Shown piece by piece: positions 25,779 through 36,196 of a stretch of 64,000 nt of DNA. Below the pieces are notes generated by a model. It saw only the letters and a program-made list of their open reading frames with translations, was not told the origin of the DNA and did not search any database. Positions within the stretch are counted from its first letter, which is position 1, and each line of letters starts with the position of its first letter. The translations under genes and the position numbers were made by a program. Source of the stretch: Lasioglossum baleicum (lineage: Eukaryota > Arthropoda > Insecta > Hymenoptera > Halictidae); the NCBI RefSeq assembly GCF_051020765.1, contig NW_027469209.1, positions 186,001 to 250,000 on the forward strand. The letters are read 5' to 3'.

Positions 25779-27086
25779 ATGGAAACGCGTAGCGAGGCTA
25801 GAAAGAAGGTTCCTCCTACGGAAGAGGAATTAATTGAATTCCAGAAAGATTTAGCTCGTAGAGAAGCAGCTCTCATTAATCAAACCGCCGCGTTGACTCA
25901 ACTCAAATTGCAATACGAAACAGAAACGCGTGAGCAGAGAGAAACGTACGAGGATATACGCCGCGAGATAGCAGAAATCCGATCGGCCAGAGATTCTCAA
26001 TCAATTCCAGCTAGCCCAGTCGTTGCGCCCCGCGAACCCATAATGCACGATTCTTCGAATTTCACCGTTAAACAAGCGGTTGAACTTGTGCCTACCTTTG
26101 ACGGCACCTCCATAACCGTGCTACAATTCGTTCGCGCGTGCAAGCGAGCCTTGGAAGCTGTTCCAGCCACAGCTGAGCGTACCCTCACTAGATTAGTATG
26201 CAATAAGCTTAGAGGACAGGCATACGCCGCGATTGAAGACGTAAATATTAACACAATCTCTGAATTGTGCAACCGCCTGAAAGATGTACTAGGCCCATAT
26301 AAATTCATCGATCAGTATCGCGGAGAATTAGCTTCGATACACCAGGGACAGTCCGAGCACGTGTTGAATTATATTACGCGAGTAAAGGACCTTAGAACGG
26401 CGATCATAGATTCAGGCCGCGGGGTCCCCAATCTAGACGAGATTGACAAATTCACAATTGATTGTTTCATGCGTGGTCTTATCCCAGCGCTTCGAGCCGA
26501 GGTCAGGCTCTGTGCGTCACTCGAATTACACAAAATATTCGATGAAGCAGTAACCGCGTACAAACAGTACGAACTTGACCGTGTTCGTTATCGTGACGAC
26601 GGACGCCGCGTTGCATTCTCCGACTCTCGTAATCGCACACCAGAGCAATCAAGCAACTCTTATTATGATAGGAATGCGCCTGAGCAGCGCAACAGATCTT
26701 CGGAAAGGAAAGATCAACGACCTTCCTTTTCACCTCGTGAATCCTGGCGAGACAGGAAACCCGATAACAGAGACGCGTATCGCTCTCCTCCTCCGCGACG
26801 TCACGAACCGTCGCAATCAAATCAGCGCGAAACGTATAAACGCGAAGACCGCGCTTCCCAGTCCCCAGGTCGCGATCGCTTTCCTACGGAGAATCAGAAG
26901 TATTGTAAATATTGTAAGCGCACGGGACATGACATACACGAATGTCGCCGCCGCGAATATTACAGTAGAAATGAGTCGGGAAACGAATCAAGCCTCCCGA
27001 CAAACGCGACCAAAGGACGGGAGGCATCCCAAGAGAATCGCCAAAAGGCAACACAGCTGGCCGTCATCAGCGACGACCAGCAGTAG
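25779..27086 (+). CDS. gag: Gag polyprotein, element C (435 aa)
   Basis: LTR1-family Gag, clearly homologous to but diverged from the LTR2/LTR3 Gags. N-terminal coiled-coil-like segment (EEELIEFQKDLARREAALIN), capsid-like domain (LVPTFDGTSITVLQFVRACK, LGPYKFIDQYRG, FMRGLIPALRAEV), Arg/Asp/Ser-rich region and knuckle CKYCKRTGHDIHEC. Intact, ending TAG at 27084-27086 overlapping the next frame. It lies about 350 nt downstream of the second PBS. Confidence 0.92.
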   Translation: METRSEARKKVPPTEEELIEFQKDLARREAALINQTAALTQLKLQYETETREQRETYEDIRREIAEIRSARDSQSIPASPVVAPREPIMHDSSNFTVKQAVELVPTFDGTSITVLQFVRACKRALEAVPATAERTLTRLVCNKLRGQAYAAIEDVNINTISELCNRLKDVLGPYKFIDQYRGELASIHQGQSEHVLNYITRVKDLRTAIIDSGRGVPNLDEIDKFTIDCFMRGLIPALRAEVRLCASLELHKIFDEAVTAYKQYELDRVRYRDDGRRVAFSDSRNRTPEQSSNSYYDRNAPEQRNRSSERKDQRPSFSPRESWRDRKPDNRDAYRSPPPRRHEPSQSNQRETYKREDRASQSPGRDRFPTENQKYCKYCKRTGHDIHECRRREYYSRNESGNESSLPTNATKGREASQENRQKATQLAVISDDQQ

Positions 27087-30000
27087 ATGAAATTCGAGTA
27101 GATAGGAGAGATAACCCGGACGGTCAGCAGAATGAACGACCATCCGCGAAATTAGTCTCGGCAATAAATCTCGCGCCGGACTCCCCTATCCCTCGAATAA
27201 AAGCAAGATCGTCACTCTTCTCAAAAGAGTGTGAGTTCCTCTTGGACACCGGGTCCGAGGTCAACTTAATCCGAGCGTCTGGTATCAAATCTGACGTTCA
27301 TCTAAAAACTGACAGCGTCATACACGTCCATGGCGTGACAGAAGGAGAAATTGCGACCCTCGGTTATATCAATGCGGAGCTAGCAGATTCCATTAAAGTC
27401 ACGCTACACGTTCTGCCTGACAGTTTTCCAATTAATATAGATGGTATCTTAGGCTCCCCCTTCCTCAGAGAGGGAGCAGAGATATCATTTGCGAAGGAAT
27501 GCGTAGAGTATAAAAACCTACGTATTCCCTTTTCGAATCCTCGGGAATATTCCGTCGAAAGCCGTACCGCCGCCTGCATAGCCGTCAACGTAAAGGGCCC
27601 AAGCGAAGGGTATGTGCGAAAAGTAGATGTAAAACCCGATGTGTTCTTAGGTGATTGTTTAGTCACCAACCGTAACGGAAAGGCATACCTGCGATGCTTT
27701 AACGCATCGTCCGAAGTGGCGTCCTTCTCCCTGCCTGCGTTGGAGGTGGAAGAGATCGAGGTTCCCTTTTCGAATATTCAAGCCGAAGTCAATTCGGACT
27801 TATTCAATGCTCGTGCGTGCCGCGCGCACGAGACGATCGTTAACGATCAACTCGCGTCTTCTATTAATTCCGGTAACCATTCCGACGATTCCGGTAGCCA
27901 TCCCGATTCTTTAAATAATTCCGGTAACCATTCCGACGATTCCGGTAGCCATCCCGATTCTTTAAATAATTCCGGTAACCATCCCGACGATTCCGGTAGC
28001 CATCCCGATACTTTAAAGAATTCCGGTAACCATCCCGACGATTTATATTCAAAGTCCTGTGTGGAAAGAAACATCAACGCCTTCGCCTCAGATGAACTTT
28101 TAGAATGTTCATATGAGAACAATTTAGAAAACATTTCTATTCCTAAAGTTAAATCAAAAGGAGTTTATGTTTTGCCGCAAACTCCTATCTTCAAATCCTC
28201 GCCGGAACAACACCTCTTCCAGCTTCAACGATCAGGTATCCGTGCGACCGAAAACAAAGTCCATGCGTCTGGCAAATACAATTCCGCGAGATTCGCGTCA
28301 GCAAGAAAAAGAAATAAAGCCGATATATTATACTCGCCCGAGACAACTAAGTCTGATTATAAGCTTTCGTTATGTATCTTGCGAAACGAATTCAATCTTC
28401 CTAGCGTTAACAGAGTCTCCAATATCGTTACACCAACGATAAACTATCGCAGCGACCCAAGAGCGAAATTTAAAACCTCTGGTCAGCATCACCCCACTCC
28501 ACAGCAGGAAGACGATATCCCTGCGACGCAACGAGATCTTCAAGGAGAAACCGTCACCCCTGAAGATCATCAGTCTCTCGACAACGCTATAACAGCAACC
28601 ATGCAGCCGATACAAGCAGTTATCTTGCTCTCTATTGCCACGCAAGCCTCAACACTCATTGGATATGACTGTGGAGGTTCAACCTTGAATATTACCACGT
28701 ATTCAACTATTGACACTCTTAACTGCGAGCCAGAAGACATCGCACCAGCTGAAAATTTAGAAAGAATTCAGCTCCTGCAGCTAGCTGAATTCTCGCAAGC
28801 TCGTGTCTTGCAATGCCATATCGGAATAGACAGAACCATATACTATTGTGGCATGCATTCACATAATTCGGTAGTATCCAATGGTCGACAAGACTATATA
28901 TTACCGATCTCCAGCGAAACCTGTTCGAGCCTGCACACGACGGGGACAATATTCATCACCCCAGCCGCCCAGATCACAGGTATTCAGCCGAACTCGACCT
29001 CCTCTCACGGCCTCACGTTAGCAGGAGTTATTCAGAACGATGGTAGCTGCGCTGGAACCACGTATAGTGATCCGTTTGGGACTTGGACCGATGTCGTGGT
29101 ACAAGCTTTAGTCCGAATCACGATCCGCGACTACATCGCTCCAATCAGATTGTCAACCGGACAGATTCATCTACAAACTGGGCAAACCTGCCCCCTTCAA
29201 AAAGGAAGCTGCTTAGACGCACAAGATGGCCATACGTTCTGGGAAACCACGCCGACGGACTCGTGCAAATTCAATAATTATGATGTCTTGTACGAAGGGA
29301 TAGCCACTAAACTATCCTCCAAGGTGAATCCTTCTCCAACCCTGTATACCGTAGCATCGCAGGACACGACTTTTGCACTCACGGAGACAGGCAGATCGTC
29401 AGTTTGCGGATATGTCATAATCCGAACGGAACACCCCAAGCTGTTCATTCTGGAAGTTGGAAGTTCAGGAAAATTCAAGGAGAAAACACACACCTTGGTC
29501 AACAATCTGGACATCTTCACGTATGTCAACAGCAAATTTGTTTACGTGGAGAAGCACCTCCGGAAACAATTTTCTCAACTCTACAAAGATGTAATCCGTC
29601 AGAAGTGTGAGCTAGAGCGTCAGATTCTCCAGAACGCCCTCACATTATTACATTCAGCACCCGAAGAAGTTGCCACTGCCATCATGAAGGATGTCGGATT
29701 TATCGCAGTTCCAGCAGGAGAGGTAGTGCACATAATAAAGTGCATACCAGTCACGGTCCAAGTCAGGAAAACCGAACGGTGTTATGATGAGCTACCCATC
29801 ACGTATCGGAACACATCAAAATTCCTGAAGCCAAGGGACCACATCATTTCAAATACGGGGACAGAAAAGCCATGCAATGAGCTACTTCCCCCATATTATA
29901 GACTCCACGGAACATGGTATCGCCTAACACCGTCATTGATGGAGGCCATCACTCCTTCGGAGCTTCACCCCCTCGCCAAGTCAACCTGGAAATACATAGA

Positions 30001-30628
30001 TCCGAAGAACTTGGCAACGGGAGGCATTTATTCACAAGACGACCTGGACAAACTACAGGATCATATAATGTTTCCTGTAGAGAAGGTAGCAGTCATAAAT
30101 TCAATCGCACAGGGTGCGACGGGAAGACAGTTTGCAGCAGGAAACATCAATATGTTCAATCTGCTCGATGAAAACTCCCTACAGCAGATAGCGGAGTCTA
30201 CAGCACAGAAATTATGGTCCGGATTCACTACATTCGGATCAATAAGTGCTGGAATAATCGGAGTGTACGTAGCGATCCGCACGATCAAAACAATCATCAG
30301 TACGATCGTTAACGGCATCGCATTACACTCACTATACGGCTGGAGCCTGCATCTCGTTGTCGCCATCTGGAGTTCACTGACCCGGTTCTTTATATTCATG
30401 AAGCAGAGGGACAACAAGACTTCCGCGGCCATCGAGGACAAAGATAGTGATAGTGCCAGTGTCGGAGAATTCCGAACCCGTCCTCCCTTGACGAAACGAA
30501 CGTTAATTTGCGATTCCCTTGACCCAGCGTTGCGAGACAGGGATGACATTTCAGTGCATCCTGTCTACCGCCACCCAGAGGCAGAGATTCCACTGCGTGA
30601 AATCTCTTCTCTAAGGGGGGAGGTGTGA
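27083..30628 (+). CDS. pro-env: Protease-repeat-glycoprotein fusion frame, element C
   Basis: One uninterrupted frame, -1 relative to gag. First comes the protease (LLDTGSEVNLIRAS, DGILGSPFL) and linker (CIAVNVKGPSEGYVRKV, VFLGDC). Next a short NSGNHPDDSGSHPD repeat (27867-28043) and a basic block (ARFASARKRNKAD) replace RT, RNase H and integrase. From an ATG in good context at 28601 a glycoprotein of 675 residues follows: hydrophobic signal-like start, then GYDCGG and LNITTYS, a Cys-rich ectodomain, and two hydrophobic stretches near the C-terminus. The stop TGA is in the LTR. Glycoprotein relation to chuvirus-type envelope proteins is recalled family knowledge. Whether it is made from the fusion, from internal initiation or from a spliced RNA cannot be told. 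Confidence 0.87.
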   Translation, partial: VDEIRVDRRDNPDGQQNERPSAKLVSAINLAPDSPIPRIKARSSLFSKECEFLLDTGSEVNLIRASGIKSDVHLKTDSVIHVHGVTEGEIATLGYINAELADSIKVTLHVLPDSFPINIDGILGSPFLREGAEISFAKECVEYKNLRIPFSNPREYSVESRTAACIAVNVKGPSEGYVRKVDVKPDVFLGDCLVTNRNGKAYLRCFNASSEVASFSLPALEVEEIEVPFSNIQAEVNSDLFNARACRAHETIVNDQLASSINSGNHSDDSGSHPDSLNNSGNHSDDSGSHPDSLNNSGNHPDDSGSHPDTLKNSGNHPDDLYSKSCVERNINAFASDELLECSYENNLENISIPKVKSKGVYVLPQTPIFKSSPEQHLFQLQRSGIRATENKVHASGKYNSARFASARKRNKADILYSPETTKSDYKLSLCILRNEFNLPSVNRVSNIVTPTINYRSDPRAKFKTSGQHHPTPQQEDDIPATQRDLQGETVTPEDHQSLDNAITATMQPIQAVILLSIATQASTLIGYDCGGSTLNITTYSTIDTLNCEPEDIAPAENLERIQLLQLAEFSQARVLQCHIGIDRTIYYCGMHSHNSVVSNGRQDYILPISSETCSSLHTTGTIFITPAAQITGIQPNSTSSHGLTLAGVIQNDGSCAGTTYSDPFGTWTDVVVQALVRITIRDYIAPIRLSTGQIHLQTGQTCPLQKGSCLDAQDGHTFWETTPTDSCKFNNYDVLYEGIATKLSSKVNPSPTLYTVASQDTTFALTETGRSSVCGYVIIRTEHPKLFILEVGSSGKFKEKTHTLVNNLDIFTYVNSKFVYVEKHLRKQFSQLYKDVIRQKCELERQILQNALTLLHSAPEEVATAIMKDVGFIAVPAGEVVHIIKCIPVTVQVRKTERCYDELPITYRNTSKFLKPRDHIISNTGTEKPCNELLPPYYRLHGTWYRLTPSLMEAITPSELHPLAKSTWKYIDPKNLATGGIYSQDDLDKLQDHIMFPVEKVAVINSIAQGATGRQFAAGNINMFNLLDENSLQQIAESTAQKLWSGFTTFGSISAGIIGVYVAIRTIKTIISTIVNGIALHSLYGWSLHLVVAIWSSLTRFFIFMKQRDNKTSAAIEDKDSDSASVGEFRTRPPLTKRTLICDSLDPALRDRDDISVHPVYRHPEAEIPLREISSLRGEV
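27867..28043 (+). repeat. Coding NHPD-type repeat, element C
   Basis: About three 57-bp units encoding NNSGNHPDDSGSHPDSL-like peptide. Same Asn-His-Pro-Asp theme as the LTR2 and LTR3 elements, at the same place. Confidence 0.85.
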
Positions 30629-32421
30629 CGTCGGCCGCACCTCCGACGTTAGCTTTAAGACTACATGTAAAATTAGATACATAAGAGCGAGCGTTCCCCT
30701 TTAAAGATTCCAAACCTCCTAAAAATCCTTCATAACAATGAATCCTTAACACCACGTACATTTGATTGAAATCCATCAACATAACCTAAAATCCAAAATC
30801 TGTCAAAATCCTAAAATAGCCAAAAATGGCCCAAACTCGAAGATTAAAATATCATTGGACTCGTGAGCGAAAATCATGAAACTAACCTAAAAATTTGTAG
30901 GTTATGTTCTCAATTCGCGTTTGTTTAGACTTTACCAAAATTTCGATTTTTGGTAATTTTCAAAAGTACTTAGAATATTTTCAAACATATGATCGGTCGA
31001 CAAATGATGTCAACTAATCATATGACATATAAAATTTACATCGAAACGCCTTGCAAGAGCAAGCGCTCGAAAATATTCTAAGTCCCAATTTATTTAAATA
31101 AATAAATAGGTACGCCAATGGTTACCACTTGATTTTCGAGTCCTGCACCACTGGGAACGAAAACTGCTGACTCTAGTGCGGCGGCCATCGCGCTGTTTAC
31201 GACGAAGACCGGCACAAAGAGGACACGGTCCCCTTTTGCGAAGTCAGCATTTTTCGGACGAACGTTGTTCGTCGACGAACGTTCGATTCTCCCCAGTCCT
31301 CTCCGGGGACCCGAGTGGGTCAGTCGAGTTTTCGTCAATCTTCCAAGTCCAGACTATTTAGACATAGTCTTTCCAAATCCAGATTGTTTAGACACAATCT
31401 TTCCAAATCCATACTGTTTAGACACAGTCCCTAATACCATTCAGTAATATCGTATTCTTATTCGTTTAATTCAAATATTACTTCGTTTATTCAATTAAAC
31501 ATTTTTATTGCGTTTCATATTTCGTACTTAGTACGTATTTCGATTTCGTTAATAATAAGCATCTTTACCGTTGTATTCTTTTACGTTTATAATATACTTT
31601 GTTTTACCAGAGTCAATCTAAATCCCAATTATTATTTCCTTGCTCCTAACTTCGTAGTTTGAAGTGACACGTTGTTAGTTAGAGATAGAGTTCTCACTGG
31701 AAAGTTCGCGAATAGTATTCCTTATTCAATTTCCTGTTACGTGTTCGCGTACGTGCGTGATAGTGATAGACTTGCTCGCATAGCAAGCTCCGCAGCATCC
31801 ACGTCCGTTTTCTCGAATCAAAATATCGTCAACCACGCGGACGATATTCGCGAGATAAATTCACGGGATCGCACAGCGTCCACGCCCGTTTTCGCTAGTT
31901 AAAATATCGTCAATCACGCGGACGATATTCGTGAGTTAGATTCACGGTATCGTACAGCGTCCACGCCCGTTTCCTCAACGAGCGCATCCGTCTACAATAC
32001 CGTAGCAGCCAGCTGTCAATCATTGGAGGTCGTTCCTGTCAAATATTGACGTGACAGAGTTTGGCGCAGTCGTCAATCCTTGAAGGTCGTTTCCAGCCAT
32101 TTGGATCAACCCCTGTCAAGCAGAGCGGACCGTATTCAAGGCCATCAGCGCAACCGTAGCTGTTCATCCGTTGCGAATTCATGTCTCGTGTCAATCGACA
32201 AACAAGCGAAGCGTAAAAGTAAGTGGAACATATTACCGCGTATGTTTCAGGGTCGCGTGCATCATTCATCTGTGTAAGACTGCATGCAGGTGTCGGCATC
32301 GGGTCCTAGTCTGTTGATAAAAAGACCAACACTTTTATTAAATGTCAGTCAGTGGAAGAGTAGAGTAGCCGGGCCGCGGTATTCTCTTCTCTTGCTCTTA
32401 TAGCCCCGCCAGGACGTGACA
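30624..32421 (+). repeat. LTR1, 3' LTR of C (long form)
   Basis: 1798 bp, TGTGACGTC to GACGTGACA, then target GCGT. Internal LTR-end/PBS-like junction at about 32050-32072. The first five bases supply the stop codon of the upstream frame. Confidence 0.9.
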
Positions 32422-32425
32422 GCGT

Positions 32426-33359
32426 TATTAGCAGTGAAAACCGCTGATTGACGATGCGAGTGCCTGAGCAGCTCGATGCGATGCGAATACGTATGGTATC
32501 CGATGAAGAGCGAAGCGGAAGAAACGAAGGAGTGTTTCTCTGACGTAGAAACGTTCCGTTTTACCGTGAAGTTAATATTGAATAAAATGAAATAATTGAA
32601 TCGACGAGGAGAACTCGAAGCAGGTAAATATACTCAAAGAATGAATGCAAGGTTTAAAATATACTGAGATTTTAATATAAGAACGTCGGAAGAGTACAAG
32701 TTGAAAGTCGGAATACAAGAATAATTCTAAGTATCGAAAGTATGGAAAATTAACGCAGTCGGCAGGCTCAGAGGGAGACCTGGCGCGACGTGTGTCGAGA
32801 GACGACTCGATTCGAAGTGTTGTTCAGCGCGCTCGCTGCGATCGACTGACTCCCGGCGGAGTGGGGGAAACGACGCAGTGGGGCGTGCCGCTGCACGGTG
32901 GAGGGGCGCGCTGGCGTGTAACGGTACTGGCGAGCGTCTCGGGCGCTCGCGCGTTCTTACGACGGTAAAACATGAAAACGTGAATTCTTTATATTGATAT
33001 TAAAAATATACGCTGTTGAATATAAAATATATAACTTTGACTACATGCTAGCTTAGTATGGCGAGTATATAGATATGTACAGAAATAGATGAAAAGGTAA
33101 GTATGAAGAAAGATATAGGAATGAGAACGAGTAAAAACGTAGTATAGAAGGTAGAAGGCAAGTATAGAAGATAAAAGGTAAGTATAGAAAATAAAAGGTA
33201 AGTATAGAAAATAAAAGGTAAGTATAGAAACGAATGAGAGTATGAAGATCTTACGGCTATGTGTTTGCGTTACATAATTAGTGTACTTATAGCTATCGAT
33301 TACAAAGTCTTAAGAATAAGCAGACACCGTGAGGTGTCAACACGTCAGCGGACGTGACA
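32426..33359 (+). mobile_element. Solo LTR4-A, second part
   Basis: Continues the LTR interrupted by C and ends GCGGACGTGACA at 33359, next to target CGCC. It has a tract of short GTAAGTATAGAAnAnAAAAG tandem repeats (about 33140-33230). No gene seen. Confidence 0.83.
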
Positions 33360-33387
33360 CGCCTTAATAATACTGTCGCAGGAGTTG

Positions 33388-33849
33388 TTACCTCTGCGCT
33401 GCGTAGACCTCGTACTGTGGGTCCTCGATGCAAATATCTTCCAGGCGAGGAAGATTGGGAAGACGCAACGTAATACGTTGACGTGGTGACAGGAACGTGC
33501 TGTTGGTGATGACGCAACGAGGACGTGGCAGGATCACTGTGTCCTGGCTATCGTCGTGGTCAGAGATGTCTATGAGATCGATGATCTCATAGCGGGCAGC
33601 TGGTGTAACGTTGACAGGCGTGGAACGCGAGAGATCCGCGTGGTTGATCTCTGTGTTCAGAATCGGACGGCACGGACAACCGTATACCGATACGTAATCT
33701 GACGCGTCACACTCGATATTCTCGGTCGTTCCCAGAAGTTCAGTCCAATCCTTTGAATTCAGGACTTGATTCAATATTGCCGTTTGATTCAATGCTCGTT
33801 TGAATTTGGCGAGCTGGTATTTACGGCCTGCGCGACGTGTTTGACGCAT
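33388..33849 (-). pseudogene. LTR-encoded protein ORF0, element D (153 aa, early stop)
   Basis: LTR3-type version: basic N-terminus (RQTRRAGRKYQLAKFKRAL), WTELLGTTE, CDASDYVSVYGCPC, HADLSR, one acidic motif YEIIDLIDISDHDD and a C-terminal LPNLPRLEDICIEDP. A TAA falls eight codons before the conserved QYY end, so it is slightly shortened. It has a single acidic motif where G has two. Probably a degraded or variant copy. Confidence 0.7.
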
Positions 33850-34199
33850 GAGGAGAGAGGAGCGAAAGGAACTGGGTTTAACAACTCCTTCTCAAGAAAT
33901 CCTTTATAGGAATTTTGTCTATGTTCCGAATGAAAAAGGGAAAATTGGCCAGGGGTTCCCCAGAGGCGCTGGCCAGCGGTATTTCACCTGTGACTTTAAT
34001 AAAATATAGTTATTGAAAAGGTCCGCTCGTTCATTGACACTACCCAAGCGGAGCGGACGAACTGGCCTCCAAGCCGGGTCACTGTGTAACGAACGAGGGC
34101 ACTGTTAGAACTGTCACTATAGATCTAGCACTGCACGTATTCCTTGTGTGAACTGTCACTTGATGGAGAGAACACTTGACCGAGAAAACACTTGACCGA

Positions 34200-34395
34200 T
34201 CAAAATGTCGCTTGCAGACGTATTGTCTCGGCGGAGCTGTAAGCTTCTCCCTTTGTGACCGAGTTTCAATACTCAACAAGTGCACGATTGCTAATGGAAA
34301 CAATTGTTCAAAATGTCGCTTGCAGACGTATTGTCTCGGCGGAGCTGTAAGCTTCTCCCTTTGTGACCGAGTTCAATACTCAACAAGTGCACGAT
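34200..34395 (-). repeat. 108-bp tandem duplication in D's LTR3
   Basis: Two nearly identical copies contain AAAATGTCGCTTGCAGACG and CGGCGGAGCTGTAAGCTTC. G's LTR3 has only one diverged copy of this block. Confidence 0.75.
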
Positions 34396-34720
34396 AAACG
34401 AGGATATAGTTTGAATATCGGAGAGAAATAGGTCACTGAATTGATTGAATTGTAAAAGAAGTCACTCGCGAAGTTCTGGTAAGATAAGATATATTATAAT
34501 AATAACTTGATTACACTTGGTTACAATTGTATTAATATAAATGTGAATATGAATTAAATGAATTAATTGCGTAGGAGTTAGTAAATGAATTAGTATTGGA
34601 ATAGAGACTGCGTTGAGTCGGAATTGGTATTGAGTTTGAATTAGAATTGGAATTAGGATTGGAATTGGAATTGTAGAACAAACGTCGATGAACGTCGAAG
34701 CGCGAACTAGAAGAGCGCAG

Positions 34721-36038
34721 TGTTACGTCCCGGGACGTCGGACGGTTAAAAATATATAAATTCACCGACCGCGACACGGATAGAAACGTACACGAAATTA
34801 TTCCAGCTTTGAAACCACGCGGCGAGTACTTCCACGTCTGAATCGGGAACCGCGAAGCTACAGTCTTGACAATTTCACGCGTATACAATATAATCGGACT
34901 CACCGAGAAGAACGCCGTTAATACTATGAAGAATTGTCTGCGGAGGAGCTTCCTCGATGTCGTGATGAGAAGGAAGCGACGGACCGCATACGTAGACGCT
35001 CGCTCAAGCGTACGATGCGTTTCAGCTTTTCCTTGCAGCATACGATAACGCCCGCTACAGCGTACGATGGGGTTCAGCTTCTCCTTGCTGCATATGAAGA
35101 CGCTCGCTAAAGCGTACGATGAATCCACGTAGTGAACGATGCGTCCGTTCAATTGTTGCGAACGATGGAATCGTTCGATTGTAGAATAAGCAGTGAGAAC
35201 TGCTGGTTTGCGTTATAAGTAGCAATGATAATTGCTGATTTAATCGTTGCGAGCGGCGTAGCGGCTCGTTCGAAGCGAACGTTGCGTTCGTTGATGAAGT
35301 AATGAAAATTACTGTTTGAATGCGTTGCGAGCGGCGAAGCTGCTCGTTCGATGCGAAGAATGAAGATTGTTCTACTCGTAGAACTTTCGAAGATTCGAAA
35401 ATGGAACTCGAAGTTGAAATAAAATATAATAAACGGCGAACTGGGATCCCGTGAATAAATGTGACTCTAGGCTTAAGATTCAGGAAATAAAATATATTTG
35501 AAGCAAACTGTAGAGTACAACTCTATGAGATACAACGTCGGAATATTTCTAAGTACTAGAACCGGAGAAAATCGGAGAGAGGAGACAGGCTCGGAAGGAG
35601 GCCTGTGCTCGCTCGTAGTCGAGAAGCGAATCTGCACGACTGCTCAGCACGCTCGCTGCGTTCGACTGGCCGCCGGTGGAGTGGGGGAAGCGACGCAGTG
35701 GGGCGCGCCGCTGTACAGTGGTGGGGCGCGCTAGCGCGTGAAGCGTACTGGCGAGCGTCTCAGGCGCTCGCGCGTTCATCGCAACAGAAACATAAAATCT
35801 TTAATATGTTATTAAAAATACTAAATATGCAATATAAAATACAGAACTTTGGTCAACTGCTCGGTAAGTATTCTAGGTACAAGGTAAGTATAAAAAGGTA
35901 AGTAAAATTATATATGTAAGGATCTTAAGACTAGGTGTTCGTGTTACATAATCTGTGTACTTATAACTATTAATATAACCTAGTATCTTGACTATAATAC
36001 AGACGCTGAAAGGCGTCAACACGTCAGCGGACGTGACA
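34721..36038 (+). mobile_element. Solo LTR4-B
   Basis: TGTTACGTCCCGG to GCGGACGTGACA, 1318 bp, with GCAG duplicated at 34717-34720 and 36039-36042. Inserted in D's LTR3. Contains the diverged three-unit array at 34987-35121. Its short open frames show no recognisable protein. Confidence 0.88.
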
Positions 36039-36196
36039 GCAGATCGACACGTCTGCTCGCTTCGCTGGCTTGGGCCAGACTGCCTGATGTTGTGTGAGAA
36101 TGGAGTGAGCGCAGACCGACACGTCCGCTCACTCCGCTGGCTAGGACCAGACTGCACGTGTGTTCGCGCTGGCGACTGGGGCCAGACTGATGCAAG
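36039..36196 (-). mobile_element. Element D, segment 4 (promoter region of LTR3)
   Basis: Short minus-strand LTR3 piece between LTR4-B and F, ending in target CAAG (36193-36196). Carries the Inr-like TCAGTC; the downstream element here is ACACG, a poorer DPE match than in G. Confidence 0.82.

Larger units (their letters stand above)
23859..32421 (+). mobile_element. Element C: complete LTR1 gag-protease-glycoprotein retroelement
   Basis: 8563 bp, target duplication GCGT (23855-23858 and 32422-32425) inside LTR4-A. Contains PBS, gag, and one long frame that joins protease to a glycoprotein, then polypurine tract (30613-30623) and 3' LTR. The 5' LTR is 365 bp shorter than the 3' LTR at its 3' end. 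No RT, RNase H or integrase core. All frames are intact. Confidence 0.92.
33360..34720 (-). mobile_element. Element D, segment 3 (middle of 5' LTR3)
   Basis: Minus-strand LTR3 including the ORF0 gene. Bounded by targets CGCC (33360-33363) and GCAG (34717-34720). Sequence across LTR4-B joins exactly as in G's LTR3. Confidence 0.87.
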
